The notes below the pieces were generated by a model. The model was not told where the DNA came from, made no database searches, and saw nothing but the letters and a program-made list of their open reading frames with translations. A stretch of 64,000 nucleotides of DNA from Pseudorasbora parva (Eukaryota; Chordata; Actinopteri; Cypriniformes; Gobionidae): positions 22,374,950 to 22,438,949 of the forward strand of contig NC_090177.1 of NCBI RefSeq assembly GCF_024679245.1, in the 5' to 3' direction. Position 1 is the stretch's first letter. Each line of letters starts with the position of its first letter. The position numbers and the translations under genes were made by a program. This document shows positions 1 through 11,894 of this stretch, in pieces.

Positions 1-223
1 GGTTTGTTCCTCACTAAGACTGTGGTTGTGGGGGCCTGTGATGGAGTGGTGGTGGCTGGTGCTGCTGTGGTGGTCCTGCGGCTGGTGGTCCTGAAGGGCC
101 GTCTGGTGGTGGTTGGGCGGAGAGTGGTAAAAGCAGAAGACGGAGACAGCGTGGTGGTGCTGGGAGTTGTGACAGATGCCACGGTGGTTGTCGTGGTGGT
201 GAAGAAAGGATCAGCTGAAAGAC
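1..223 (-). CDS. agrn: agrin exon: second Thr-rich linker (runs off the left edge)
   Basis: At least 223 bp, phase 1 in. Translated on the minus strand it is dominated by Thr, Ser, Pro and Arg: PFFTTTTTTVASVTTPSTTT, then TTLRPTTTRRPFRTTSRRTT and TPSQAPTTT. This matches the basic, O-glycosylatable stretch between SEA and the first C-terminal EGF/LamG pair. The acceptor is CTATATTTTAG before GTCTTTCAG. Frame stays open to position 1. The 76-residue opposite-strand frame over the same bases is an antisense shadow. Confidence 0.85.
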
Positions 224-470
224 CTAAAATATAGAGAGAAGGAAAAATAGGTCAATAGGCCTAGTCAGGGTAGACATATTTAATTCTTCACGAATTAAAC
301 CGAGGCTGTGAGACATACAGTCTCAAGTTCAATAAGCTGGTTCTTTTTGAGTTATTTGAGTCCCGCGGCCACTCGTGGTTATCAAATGCCAGCTTGAAGA
401 GCAATCACACTCAACAAAAGGCAGCAAGAGAAAAAGAGAAAGGACGAAAAAGCAATTTCAAGCGGGTTAC

Positions 471-590
471 CATAGTTGGTGATGCGGATGTTCTCTTCCT
501 CAGGTTTCTTCACAACAATACCAGTGTCTTTAGATGCCTTGAGCTGTTTGAGAAGGGCTCCCTCAATATCCTCCACACTGAACCTTGTGT
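471..590 (-). CDS. agrn: agrin exon: SEA domain, part 3
   Basis: A 120-bp phase 1-1 exon that encodes RFSVEDIEGALLKQLKASKD and a lysine/glutamate-rich end with NIRITNYG. It completes the SEA fold; the alternating helix-strand pattern fits, and the GSVVV-type self-cleavage motif of mucin SEA domains is absent. The acceptor is GTTCCACAG before ACACAAGG; the donor is AACTATG|GTAACC, a weaker site than its neighbours. The end of this exon is less conserved than parts 1 and 2, so the exact 3' boundary is set by phase with the next exon. Confidence 0.9.
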
Positions 591-1597
591 CTGTGGAACG
601 AGAACACAACATTAAACGTATTGCTCAGCAGAGTATGAAAAACCAGCTCTAACCAGACCCACCACCCTCACACTTGACATAACATACTGCAAATATATAC
701 AGAAAAGCCAGGGTATAATAGGCCCTTGGGAAAAGCAGTTCTTGAACCGCCATGCATTTCAGGGACGCTGGGATGAAACACTCTAATAACGCTTCCACAG
801 ATGGCCCTGTAACTGGCCACCACAGACCGCCTTTATGACAGGCGCTTGTGCTAGAATTGTGCTCTTGTGCCGCTGAAGGGGACCAATAAAAAGAGAACAG
901 CAAAGGAAATTTTTATCAGCTGGTTTTGATGCTCAGAGGGTCTTAAAAGCATGAGAAGCGATGGAGATCGTAATAAAGCAGCTTTTTCAGAAATCCTAGC
1001 TGATAAATTACCTCGCTAAAAAGGCCACGCTCTCTGACCGCTCCCACTGCCGGAAAAGACTAGAGCAGTGTCTTCAGGGATTCTTTTACTTAACTTATAC
1101 GCCTTATTCTGCTGTTGAATAATTATTTTCTTCAAACATACAAGGCAGTTTTTATGTGCTCTTTATTTCTTGCCGTGGGCATGTTTTTATGAGCGCAGGC
1201 TGAGGAAATTCTAAATAAAAGTCGAAATGCATCATTTTCCTGTTATCGCTGCAAAACTGCTTTGAAACATTCTGTATAGTAAAAAGCACTACGTAAATAA
1301 AGGTGGCTTGACTTAACCATTTGAGTGGAGGGTATCAGTCGGACTTTGTGCTTTGTGTGCTAGAGCTGCTTTAGAAATAAATTAGAACCAGCTTTAGAAA
1401 TAAATTAGAAGCAGCTTGAAAAAAGAAAAAAAAATACAAACAGGATAATAAAGCGACTGGGGAAGGCAGATAATAAAGAACATCGAGGAGCAAATGCACT
1501 AAACAGTGCCGTATTTTAGTGCAAAAACCCCATCCTTCACTAAGCACTAAGCATATGCAGTCTCATTTAATTCAGATAATGCACTGACATATTTGAT

Positions 1598-1905
1598 TTA
1601 AAGGGATGGTTCACCCAAAAATGAAAATTTGATGTTTATCTGCTTACCCCAGGCATCATCAAAGATACAGGTGACTTTGTTTCTTCAGTAGAACACAAAT
1701 TAAGATTTGTATCCATATTAAACCCTGCGGCTCGTGGCGACTCATTGATGTCTTAAGACACGAAACAATCAGTTTGTGCAAGAAACCAAATAGTATTTAT
1801 ATAGTGTTTTACCTTTAACACACCACTATGTACATACACACTGTTTCTCGCACAAAACGATCGTTTCGTGTCTTAAGACATCAATGTGTCGTCACACACC
1901 CCAAT
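1598..1905. repeat. TTAA-type MITE fragment with internal palindrome
   Basis: It begins TTTAAAGGGATGGTTCACCC with AAAATGAAAA following, the shared terminus of the MITE family seen at several other sites here. Inside, ATGTCTTAAGACACGAAAC near 1748 is repeated inverted as GTTTCGTGTCTTAAGACAT near 1861. No matching right terminus is visible, so the copy is truncated or diverged. Confidence 0.65.
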
Positions 1906-2194
1906 GTTTCTTAAAATTAAGCTAATTCAGTTTACAATTATTTATCATTCCCAGAGAGTTGGCAGAAAATGAGAAGTTTGTTATTTTTATTGACCATGGC
2001 AACTGTTATTAAGCACATGGGGATAAAATGGAGAAATGCATTATAACTGGGAATACATCCAGATGTGCACTAGTCAAGTGCACTTTCTGCATTTTAAAGA
2101 GCCTGGATTGTGTAGTGATGTTGTACAGTTCCAGCATAGAATGCTAGACATACTTTAACAGTTGAGCTACAGCAACTCTCAAGTCTGTAAGTAT

Positions 2195-2630
2195 TACTTG
2201 TCCTACTCCTACTCGCTCCGCTCTCAGTGGAATCTGAACCAGGGTCAATCAGCATGATAGACGGGCATGCTAAGGGGTGTGAGCTTTCTGCACAGCTCCT
2301 ACTAATTGACTTCTATTACACTCACTTCCCTAAACCTCAATCCGGGTCACCAGTATAACAGGACTACTCGCTCTGAGCAGGATTCGAACATGCATAAATC
2401 CGCACGGGATACTAAACACCACAGCCCCTAGTGTCAGTTGCTATTAGTGCACCTCTTAAGGCCTGGGGAGTGAGGTCTGCCTATGCGGCCTCTGTTACAC
2501 TAACCCTCCTAAACCTTTCTACCATCCGGGTCATGGCACCAATGTAACTGGTCCTACTCAAAACATTATTATTCAAACCAGCGTCCAGTGGCTTGGGAAG
2601 AGGGCACCTCTATTACACAAGATCAGGGAT
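2195..2630. repeat. diverged tandem repeat, ~180-bp unit, tRNA-like B box
   Basis: Two to three diverged units share CTxxTTACACTxAC, CCTAAACCT, ATCCGGGTCA and a CCTACTC block. In the middle unit, GCAGGATTCGAACA is the reverse complement of a Pol III B box (GTTCGAATCC), so part of the unit looks tRNA-derived on the minus strand. No intact cloverleaf could be drawn. Confidence 0.5.
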
Positions 2631-3194
2631 TACAGTATCCATACTATGCTCAGTGCTAATTTTGCAGGTGAGTTTGAGCCAGGGGCAAAGCCAGAATGTT
2701 ATTTTTGGGGGGGTCCTATCTTAAAATGAAGGGGCAATTATATATATCTTAACAGCTATAAATAAACCAGTTTTAGGGGCCGTTTACACAGCTTATTCTG
2801 TTTGCACTGCAGTGTCTCATTCATTGCACAAATTACAAACTTTAAAAGCGCATCTCAAGAACCCATTGCCCCAACACCCCATTTTCCCCCATTCCACTGG
2901 CCACATCTCATGAACTAACACCTGTACACCTTTAAAATTACAATATATTTACTTCAATGTTTCAGTAGAACAAACTGTCTACACATAGCTTGATGGCTAT
3001 AATTCAAACCATGTGATTACCTTTTACATGACTATGATGATTATTAAAAAATACCACTGATGTCATGGAAATGTAAATGGAAAGCCTCAGGTGCTGCCTC
3101 ACTCGCTGTCTCCTCGTAGAAAGCTGAAGCAGGCTCTAATGTAAATGGCACATTTTCTCCTTGTTTTCTTACCATAATTCTAATTAACTAACTA

Positions 3195-3401
3195 ATGTCA
3201 CATATGGACTTCTTTGATTATGTTTTTATTCCCTTTCTGGATATAGACAGTATAGTGTGCCTACACTTAGATACACTGTCGGACTAAATATAAAATATCT
3301 TAAACTGTGTTCCGAAGATGAACGGAGGTCTTACGGCTGTGGAACAACATTAGGGTGAGTCATTAATGACATCGATTTCATTTTTGGGTGAACTAACTTT
3401 A
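3195..3401 (-). mobile_element. single arm of a TTAA-type palindromic MITE, adjoining a splice donor
   Basis: Read on the minus strand it runs AAAGTTAGTTCACCCAAAAA, then TCATTAATGACTCACCCTAA, CCGTAAGACCTCCGTTCATC and ACAGTTTAAGATATTTTATA. This matches the copies at 51103 and 55982 over about 200 bp. The terminus lacks two Gs relative to AAAGGGTTAGTTCACCC. Confidence 0.85.
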
Positions 3402-3402
3402 C

Positions 3403-3517
3403 CTGGGTCAAAGTGAGCCTCGACAAAGGCTATTATGGAGTTGCTGGGGGCCAGATTCCTCACACGGACACTCTCGAAGTCTTTCTGGACATCTGACTTG
3501 CGGAACAACTCATTCAG
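3403..3517 (-). CDS. agrn: agrin exon: SEA domain, part 2
   Basis: A 115-bp exon, phase 0 in and phase 1 out. It encodes [20 protein letters not shown] and then [18 protein letters not shown]. The acceptor is TTTTCTCTAG before CTGAATGAG. The donor is GACCCAG|GTAAAG, and from about the third intron base the sequence matches the terminus of the TTAA-type MITE family found elsewhere in the window. The splice site therefore depends on transposon sequence for its +3 to +6 positions. Confidence 0.95.
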
Positions 3518-6500
3518 CTAGAGAAAATAAAAGCAGAGAGAAAGTAAGACAAAGAACTAAATGCCACAAGTGCAGTGTGTGAAACTGGTAATAAGCTCGA
3601 TATGCTGATCTAGTTCTCGTTAACACTAAATTCCTCCACAAGATGAGAAAGTGTGTCAGTGGAAAAACTCTACTGAACCCCATCGGGTCTCAGTGCACAA
3701 ACTGACATTTAACTACAGCGCAGGAGTAATTACATGAACACGTTTCGAAGTCAGCAGTAAATGTCAGGTTACAACACCGCCCGTTAAGAGTTGGCTCAGT
3801 TTCCACCTCGGTACACATACGAGAGTTCTGTCACTGATTTGGCGCAACGTGGGAGGAGCTTAGTCGCTAATATTAGCCATTAATATCTATACAAAGACCA
3901 TTACACCGAAATTCAATTTAGTGCACCTAACTGGTCAAAACCAGAGCCAACGAGAAGTGGTTTACAATTAGGATGCACTCAATCGACTCACAAACCGCTG
4001 CGCTTCTAGTGCTTTCTGACGTGTGTGCACATTCTTTTGGAGTGCCTCAGCAGGAGGTCCGACGAGTACCCCATTCAAGTCACCTTGTATTTTCACTCAT
4101 TTCATTCACAGTTGCACTTGAATTCGGAAAAGCACTGAGTTGTCGCAGACATAATGGCTTTTGCCTCTAGGCCGACCCTCCCTGAGTTCATTGTACATTT
4201 GAAATCATGCTGGGTAAGAAAAGAGAGGAGACGTTTCCTCCCTTCCTTCAAGCCTCACCAAAGAGACCCTCAACAAAACCAGGCTGCCCTGCACAGCTGG
4301 ATGGACACACTGACCCAGAAACTGCGCTATCCTCAGAATCTATGGAAGGGGTGAACGGAAAGACAGGATGGAGATACAAAGTTGTGAATGAATGAGGGGG
4401 TTCTTTTGAACCTGGGGGCATCACGAACAGAGGAGAAGTGGCAGTTGGACACACTCAAAGACGTCTCTGTTTTGAGATTTGGACTTCACTGAACGAAAGA
4501 GTGAAGTATGGGGGATTTAGCTTTCTGTGTCAGGTGAAATTCTCGTAGAGAAAGGCTGATTACATCCTCCCTTAGTTCCTGTCAGGAATCTCGGTCACAG
4601 CACTAGCTAACATTAGAGTGATAAGTGGAACTCATTATCGTACTGCCCTTCATTCCCAGACACGCCCAAAACGGGTTAACAAGCCGAGAACAAATCACCG
4701 GCTTCTTCAGAAGTTGCCAGCAGGTAGTGTGCAGTGTCAGCTGACAAATACAACAAAAGTATTGGAACACTGAGGCCAAGATACCAGCACGTGATTATAT
4801 CGTTAAGTAAAAATATTATTATTAGTAATTTCTGGTAAATTAAATAAAGCTGAAATACCATAATATATAAATATTAGATGAACTTAAAGACACGTAGACT
4901 TGCCAAATAACTGAAAATATAAGTTTAAGTGTTAAAAGTAATAATTAAATGATTAAAAAATATATAGTTATAAAAATAAATTGTAGCTAAAAATCTAAAA
5001 ACTAATAAAAATGACGATGTACATAAAATTACTAAATATAAAAAGGTAGTAAATAAAAAATAGTATAAATATATAAGTATACACTGTAAAAAAAAAAAGT
5101 CACAACCTGAAATGTGGTACAAAGTACAATCCACTTGGATGTTTAAGTTATATCAACTTAGATTATGTTAAACTGACTACTTTTTTAAAACATTTCTTAA
5201 CCTGTTTTGTTGAGTTAAAACAATGTAAAAACATATGTTGTTATAACTTATTGAACATATATTTTTTTAGTGTAAAGATATAATATAATTTAAAACCAAA
5301 TCAAAACATTAATAATAACTAACTTATACTAAAATAATAAGAAACTAAAAAACATATTTTTTATTTTGTGTATTTGCTCACTATTTCTGTTATTACTGCA
5401 TCTCACAAAACTTTATTTATTTATTTTTTTGTGAACCGGCTTCTGGGGTAATGTAATGGTTAAATTATCAACAACAAAAGAAACAATGTTGATAACTAAG
5501 GGAATATTTATCTCGTTAGAAATAACATCCAAGAGTGGAAAACGTTGGTCAAAAATGTGCATTAACACAGAAACTGACCGCCATCTGAAACTTTCAGATG
5601 CCATCTTAATTTTTTTAATTTTCAGATGCCATCTTAATTTTTTTAATTTTCAGATGCCATCTTAATTTTTGCTCAACTACTGTAAAGGAATGGAACACAC
5701 AGGATTGTGGGATATCAAAGGCAGTGAAGGATACATCTTGAGGATTTTGAGGTCCCGAGTTCAGAAACCCTTTTCACTATTGTCTATACTATATCGAAAA
5801 CAAATGGTCCCTTTGGAAAAGTATTAACAACAAGAATATAAAAATACTAACAACAAAACATAAGCAATATTTAACTAATTTAAAAGAACTTAAAAAACTA
5901 CATGCCATTGTTTTAATGTATTTTTTTATATTTACTAATATTTCACTGTGTAAATGAACACAGCACGTTTTTCCTGTGCTATTGAAATTAATATCAAGTA
6001 TTGTGAAGTATTTCACTAGTATTAGTATGAGCTATAGAAATTTTGGTATTGTGACTACCACTAGGCTATATTTAGCATCTGGACACTTTTGAGCTTGATG
6101 CTATAATGGGATTTGGTGTTGATCACAGACTTCAAAATCAAGTGTCTGTATTTTATTGTTATGCTAATGCAATGCTTTCTAGAGACTGTCAGAACAACGG
6201 ACATGTTTTTTCAAAAGACATATTCAACCTGTTCCACTGGATACGTCCAACAATTATCACAACAGAATCCGCATAAATTCCCAAGGGGTCAACCTCAAGA
6301 GAAAAGAGACTGGATGGAGAAATAAAAGGTATATCTAAACTAGAAAAAAGTTTCAGAAAAGAATCTTTGATAAACAAGAAGCTAATCTTCAATCAAGTTT
6401 CAGTTTCACTGCTCCTTTTTTGGGAAGGAAAAAGTTACATGAAAAGCTACAATATTGAAAAACAGCTGAACTACCGCCACACTACTGATAAACATAGCAG

Positions 6501-6623
6501 CACTAATGTGGCGTAAACTTATGTTGTTTTGTATAGGTTTTTTTTGTGTGACCGAAACATGAACTTCTTTTCAAAGCTGAACTGAAAGTGAACTCAAGCA
6601 CAAGTTTGAGCTGCACCACTCAC
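3518..6623 (-). other. intron between SEA parts 1 and 2
   Basis: About 3.1 kb. It is strongly AT-rich between 4.8 and 5.4 kb and carries one 28-bp tandem repeat near 5.6 kb. I see no coding exon, RNA gene or complete transposon. The short frames at 3973-4395 on the plus strand show no recognisable domain. Confidence 0.7.
5592..5670. repeat. 28-bp tandem repeat, ~2.8 copies
   Basis: The core TTCAGATGCCATCTTAATTT recurs at 28-bp spacing (CAGATG at 5595, 5623 and 5651), joined by a T-rich spacer. The copies are nearly identical, so the array is young. Confidence 0.85.
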
Positions 6624-6751
6624 AGCGCTCTCGATGCTCCGGGCCGTTTCACCGAACAGCTCTGACTTGGGGTCCTCCATCTCAGGCGTGTAGAAGACCT
6701 CCTGACCCTCTACCTTATCCAGGTGCAGAAAACCGCTGAAACGCATGGTGG
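6624..6751 (-). CDS. agrn: agrin exon: SEA domain, part 1
   Basis: A 128-bp exon, phase 1 in and phase 0 out. It encodes [19 protein letters not shown] followed by [17 protein letters not shown]. This is the near-invariant N-terminal half of the agrin SEA domain. The acceptor is TTGTCCCACAG before CCACCATG; the donor is AGCGCT|GTGAGT. SEA domains are extracellular modules found near O-glycosylated regions, which fits the Thr-rich exons on both sides. Confidence 0.96.
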
Positions 6752-8621
6752 CTGTGGGACAAGGCAGGGAAGCACATATGGTTACGTAAAAGATGAAATG
6801 CACAGTTCCAGTCCATTCTCAGTTACACACACTTGTGGTTGGTGCAATGCCAGTCTGTAAGTTAGTGATGGAGCCTTTGTGGGGTTAGTTGTGGGGTTCA
6901 TTGAGTGGAGAAAGAGAGGTTTGTTTGTAGTGGAGGTGGAGGTATAGAAAAGTATGTGAGAGTATGGACGACAGGTACAGGGAGAAGGGCTTGGAAGGGA
7001 GGATGGACTGGAGTTTACCAGACCGAGACTCTTCCCAAAAGCTGGCATGGAGGACTGAGTGGAGAGAGATCGATTAGACAACAACACTTACATACATGGC
7101 ACAATATATCACAAATATAAGGTTAAAAGAAACGTTCATATGTCCCGACTGGGGTCGGGGTCATCACTAAAGATTCCTTTAAGGTTATTGCTGACCTTTC
7201 TCATTGACACTAATAAGCGGAACGAGTGAGAGGGGATCAGAGGCCTGGTTTTACATGACGGGGAGAAATAAATAATGAATAAACGACTGAAGGAAAGCGG
7301 AGAGCGGGCCTGATGCTGGGTTCTGTGCAGCATGTAATCAGCTGAACAAATTGCCCAAATCAATCATGCCGGCCAGGCTCCAGCTTGGCTGGGACCGGGA
7401 TAAGCACTTGTATGATTATCATGAAAGATAGCCGTAATTGTCTTCTAATCCCAGGAACGGGTGACTGACAGAAGCTGGTTAAAACTGCATGATAAGGGTC
7501 TTTTTGCACAGACACACATCACCTCGTATCTGATGGGACTTTCAAAAAGGAGCAAATGGGGGAGATTTGAATGTGAAGAGAGATGGAGGGAAACTGCGAT
7601 CGGATTCTAAATCGGAAACATCTGAGGACAGGAATTTCCCACGGAGCGCAAAGAAATCAGGCTTTAGATGTGGATTTAAATGAACGTCCTAAATTCTCCA
7701 CCACAATATGGCTGTGGTCCATCATTTCTAGAATGTACTCATCATGTCTACCATGTGTCCTTATCTTTGGTTACAAAGCAGCCAGATGGCTTACTATTGT
7801 ACAACGAGCTATATAATTATAATTTACACTAGATATGCAAATTCATTCTCAACTAACATTTGAACTTTAATGGAGAGAAGTGGGGTAGAGGCATCTAAGC
7901 CCCTAGTTTAAATCATAGGCTTGTTATTGCTCAATGCAGAATAACAGAGAAGAATAAACCAACAGTAACATATTTCCAGTGGAAAAATAATTTATTATAA
8001 TTTGAGTACTGGAAAACTAGATTGATTTATTTCAACATGATCTAATTAATTGCAACTTAGTTAAACAGGTAAGTTTTCATTAGGGAAGCATAATTCCCCT
8101 CATAACATCAGGAAGCAAACCAGAGGGAAGACTTCACTGTTCGCTGTTCTCAGATTTCAGTAAAGCACCTTGATACGAGGGGGAGTTCTCCTTCACTTAG
8201 TGCTTGAGAGACACGGGGAAAGCTCGAGCTGACAGCAGAGACTGAACGCAGTGGACATTAGTGCCCTCGCTCCCGGCCGCTGTGACACATCGCCAATAAA
8301 CGGTGGGGAGTTACGAGACCCGGCTGACGGATATGAGAAGAGACGTGAGCACTTGACCTAGTGTTCCCATACAGAGAACACAAAACATCTGCCTGCCTGT
8401 CGTGTATTGATTAGTCTCTATTGTGTGTAATTTCTACTTTTATAAAACAGATGGGACTGGTGCGAGAAAAAGGTCTGTGTGTATATTGACGCATCTGGTC
8501 TGATGCCAGTTAGAATACATTTTCTAGAATTGGTTGATCCATTTGCTACGGCTACTGACACAGAACCTGCTCCCCTGCATATGGCATACTCAGGGTCCAA
8601 AAAATAACTGTTTATATACGC

Positions 8622-9600
8622 TACTGTTCAGAAGTTTGGGGTTTGTATGATTTTTTCTTAAGAAATAAAATTGCACTTTTATTCAGCCAGGACACATTAA
8701 ATTGGTCAAAATTAAAATTATAATGTTACAAAATAAATCTATTTCAAATAAATGCAGTTCTTTTGAGTTATCAAAGAGTACTAAACAAAACTTGTATCAT
8801 GGTTTCCACAAAATATTAAAGGGTTAGTTCAGCCAAAAATTAAAATTCTCTCATTAATTACTTACTATAATGTCATTCGACACCCGTAAGACCTCAATGA
8901 CACCAATGTCATTTCCTCTCTCAAGACCCATAAAAGGCACTAAAGACGTCGTTACAAAGCCTATCTCACTACAGTGGCTCTACAATAACTTTATGAAGTG
9001 ACGAGAATAGTTTTTGTGTATAAAAAAACTTGGATCGCCAATGTCACGTAATTTCAGCAGTCTGGCAGTTTGATACGCGATCCGAATCATGAATCGATAC
9101 GCTGATTCAAACCGTTCTAAACATTGTTTTGAATTCGGCCCATCACTACATAAGTCGTTATTTAGTTTTATTGCACACAAAAACTATTCTCATCACTTCA
9201 TAAAATGATTGTAGAATCACTGTAGTGAGATGGGCTTTGTAACGACGTCTTTAGTGCCTTTTATGGGTCTTGAGAGAGGAAATGACATTGCTGTCAGTAA
9301 GGGCCTGTCTGAGCCATCGGATTTCAACAAAAATATCTTCATTTGTGTTCCGAAGATGAATGGAGGTCTTACGGGTGTCCAACGACATTAGGGTAAGTAA
9401 TTAATGACAGAATTTTCATTTTTGGGTGAACTAATCCTTTAAGCAGCACAACTGTTTTCAACATTGATAATAATAATAATAAAAAATGAGCCTTGAGCAC
9501 CAAATCAGCACATGACAATAATTTCTGAAGGATCATGTTTTACAGAATTCAGCTTTGCCATTACAGGAATAAATAAAACTACAAAATATATATTAAAGTA
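8622..9600 (+). repeat. interspersed repeat split by a MITE insertion
   Basis: Both flanks of the MITE at 8818-9442 belong to one repeat that starts near CTGTTCAGAAGTTTGGGG and resumes at CAGCACAACTGTTTTCAAC, ending with AGGATCATGTT and related motifs. Partial copies with the same motifs occur near 24945, 33040 and 37999. It is probably an old non-autonomous DNA transposon; I cannot name its family with certainty. Confidence 0.65.
8818..9442. mobile_element. palindromic TTAA-flanked MITE
   Basis: The left end is TTAA-AGGGTTAGTTCAGCC and the right end is GGGTGAACTAATCCT-TTAA. The halves are largely inverted copies: GGCACTAAAGACGTCGTTAC near 8936 is mirrored by GTAACGACGTCTTTAGTGCC near 9239. 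It contains no open frame of note. Insertion into the surrounding repeat is clear. Confidence 0.85.
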
Positions 9601-9994
9601 GAAACCATTTATAAGAATATATAAAAATATAAAATTAAATTGTTAATTGCTGATCATTCATATATACATACAATTTCATTTCAACAATGTGTTATATCAG
9701 TTCCTGGTAAGTAACGGACACTTTTACTTGCATTTGGTGCAGGTTTAGTGCAAATTTTTTTGGACCCTGGGTACACAAAATCAACATCTATACGGCATGT
9801 CAGAGATAATATATGCTCATAAAAATGTAGTTTCTCCTGTCATTACCAACTACTCCTCCTCCATCCCCAAAGAATATCGCTGTTGGCGGCTTATATAGAG
9901 ATGGTCACATCTCACATGGTCAACAATTAATAAACGAACATGTGCTATTATCTGTAGTATAAAATAGGGTAGAGAGTGACTGATGTGAACTTAC

Positions 9995-10120
9995 AGGGGC
10001 AGTTTGTGCCCTCTGAGCTGATTGCCGCCGTCTTCCCATCGGGACAGCAGCCGAAAGGTGTGTTGTCACAGGAGGACCGCTCCTCGGCTGTGGGAATAGT
10101 GGTAGTTGCTACCGTTGTAC
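9995..10120 (-). CDS. agrn: agrin exon: second four-cysteine linker before SEA
   Basis: A 126-bp phase 1-1 exon. A short Thr-rich start (TTVATTTIPT) is followed by C-DNTPFGCCPDGKTAA and EGTNCP. It has the same C-x5-GCC-x-D-x-x-T-A plus CP layout as the linker at 25354-25470. The acceptor is CTCTTTTCAG before GTACAACGG; the donor is TGCCCCT|GTAAGT. The split serine codon joins it to the SEA exon as NCPSTMRF. Confidence 0.93.
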
Positions 10121-11424
10121 CTGAAAAGAGAGATAAAGACGTCACACAAGCAGGATTTCTAGAATTTGATTGTTCTAGTAAATTGATATCTCTATGTTTG
10201 TATGATTGCAAGAACAATTAACATGTCAAGTTGTGGAGAAGGAAAATTATGGTGTAAATAATTACAGAGGCAGACGGCTCTATGGTTGACGCTTTGATTT
10301 GCAGTAAACAATCTGCGAGTAGTTGCTAAATGACTTTTACATCTTTCTTGATGTATTCCTACTTTTAAGATGCTCATTATGCAAACCCTAACAATAGCTT
10401 GTAAAAACTGTCTTGGCAATGGAGCCAGCCTCACACCTACAAGTATATATATACACTAAAGATGAGGACTGTGGGCTGGAGCAAATATCTCCCGCTTGCC
10501 AAACAAGCCATAAAGCCGTCAGATGTTCAAGGGCTCTGTGAGTATGAGAAAGGCAGCGTGTGAACGAGATAGTGAGTGGTGGAAAATGACTTTTGGCATA
10601 GAGCTGGAAAGCATCCCTGGATGTCATTTCATTGCATCTGTAGGCAAATTTATGAGCCGCTGCCCCCGAGGTGCACGCTGGCCACCACACTGCTTCAGCT
10701 ATACAGGCTATTGGTTCACTGGGAGGCAGAAAGTCATCAGAAAGTCTCAAGAGATGCCTCCCACTCCGATGTCAGACAGACTCCATGTGTTCTGTGTCAA
10801 AGAGCGCTCCGGTCGAACAGTGACAAGAGAATAAATCTGAGGCCCTGCTGCTCTCTCTTATACCAGTTCAGTCAGTTAAACAGTGTGCCTGTAGAGCTAG
10901 CGTTAGCTGAATAAAAATAGCTGGTCCACTTTATGTATTATGGTGGTGAAGGGCACAAAACAAGTGAAGGGATTGAAGAATTTGTCACTTGTATGTCAAC
11001 CAAGACACTATCATTTCAAAAGTGACTGTGGCTGACAACAAAATGAAAGTTTAGTGGCTTTTAGAGCCCATGACTGGTATTTTTCTATGCTAGTGAATTG
11101 AACTGTTTGAAAAAATTAACAGATCCACATTTAGAAATGGGATGAAACGCACAGGTGCATATATATTTTTGTCTAAAATGCTCTCTAGAATTACAACTTT
11201 CCCTATGGTATTACACATTCTTCTGTTTCTAGCTATTTGCTATTACTAGTTGGAAAAAGATAAAGCATCTACGGATTATCTGAGTCTTTGGCTGTGTTAA
11301 CATTAGACTTAATTTTCTTTAATAACCAATTTAATATTCTTTAAAATTGGCTTTCAAGGTAGCAGTTGAAATGTATTGATTCTGAAAATGTCTTTGTTTT
11401 GATTTCATCCATGGGAAGGAAGTA

Positions 11425-11425
11425 A

Positions 11426-11457
<32 letters not shown>

Positions 11458-11464
11458 AGACACA

Positions 11465-11552
<88 letters not shown>
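11425..11552. repeat. (CA)n microsatellite with CAGACA interruptions
   Basis: About 128 bp of CA dinucleotides, interrupted near 11451-11468 by three CAGACA steps. It produces two long Cys-Val shadow frames on the minus strand, which are not genes. Confidence 0.97.
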
Positions 11553-11559
<7 letters not shown>

Positions 11560-11839
11560 TTTTGTGATATGTGGGGACATTCCATAGGTATAAGGGTTTT
11601 TATACTGTCCAAACCGTATTTTCTATAACCCTACACTGCCCCTGCCCCTAAACCTACCCATCACAGGAAACATTCTGCATTTTACTTTTTCAAAAAAACT
11701 CATCCTATATGATTTAAAAGCATTTTGAAAAGTGGAGACATGGGGAAATGTCCTCATAAGTCACCCTCTTCTGTAATACCTATGTCATACCCATGTCATT
11801 ATACACATTTGTGTCCTGAAGTCACAAAAACAAGCACGC

Positions 11840-11846
11840 CCACACG

Positions 11847-11892
<46 letters not shown>
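11840..11892. repeat. (CA)n microsatellite
   Basis: CA repeats with two CG interruptions at the left end. Confidence 0.95.

Positions 11893-11894
<2 letters not shown>

Larger units (their letters stand above)
591..3402 (-). other. intron between SEA parts 2 and 3
   Basis: About 2.8 kb. It holds a degenerate palindromic MITE fragment near 1598-1905, a tRNA-like tandem repeat at 2195-2630 and a MITE arm at 3195-3401 that touches the exon. I see no exon or other gene in it. Confidence 0.8.
6752..9994 (-). other. intron between the second linker and SEA part 1
   Basis: About 3.2 kb. From 6752 to 8.6 kb I see no feature. From 8.62 to 9.60 kb lies an interspersed repeat split by a palindromic MITE. 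The remaining 400 bp is featureless. Confidence 0.7.

Noticed and set aside
4..234. 76-residue plus-strand frame rich in Val
   Set aside because: It is the antisense of the Thr-rich agrin exon; the minus strand has the acceptor and the correct phase.
10388..10914. Overlapping frames of 103-120 residues on both strands
   Set aside because: They overlap one another on opposite strands and show no domain; they are more likely chance frames in a GC-richer intron part.
11331..11612. Cys-Val repeat frames of 79-93 residues
   Set aside because: Translation of a CA/GT microsatellite.
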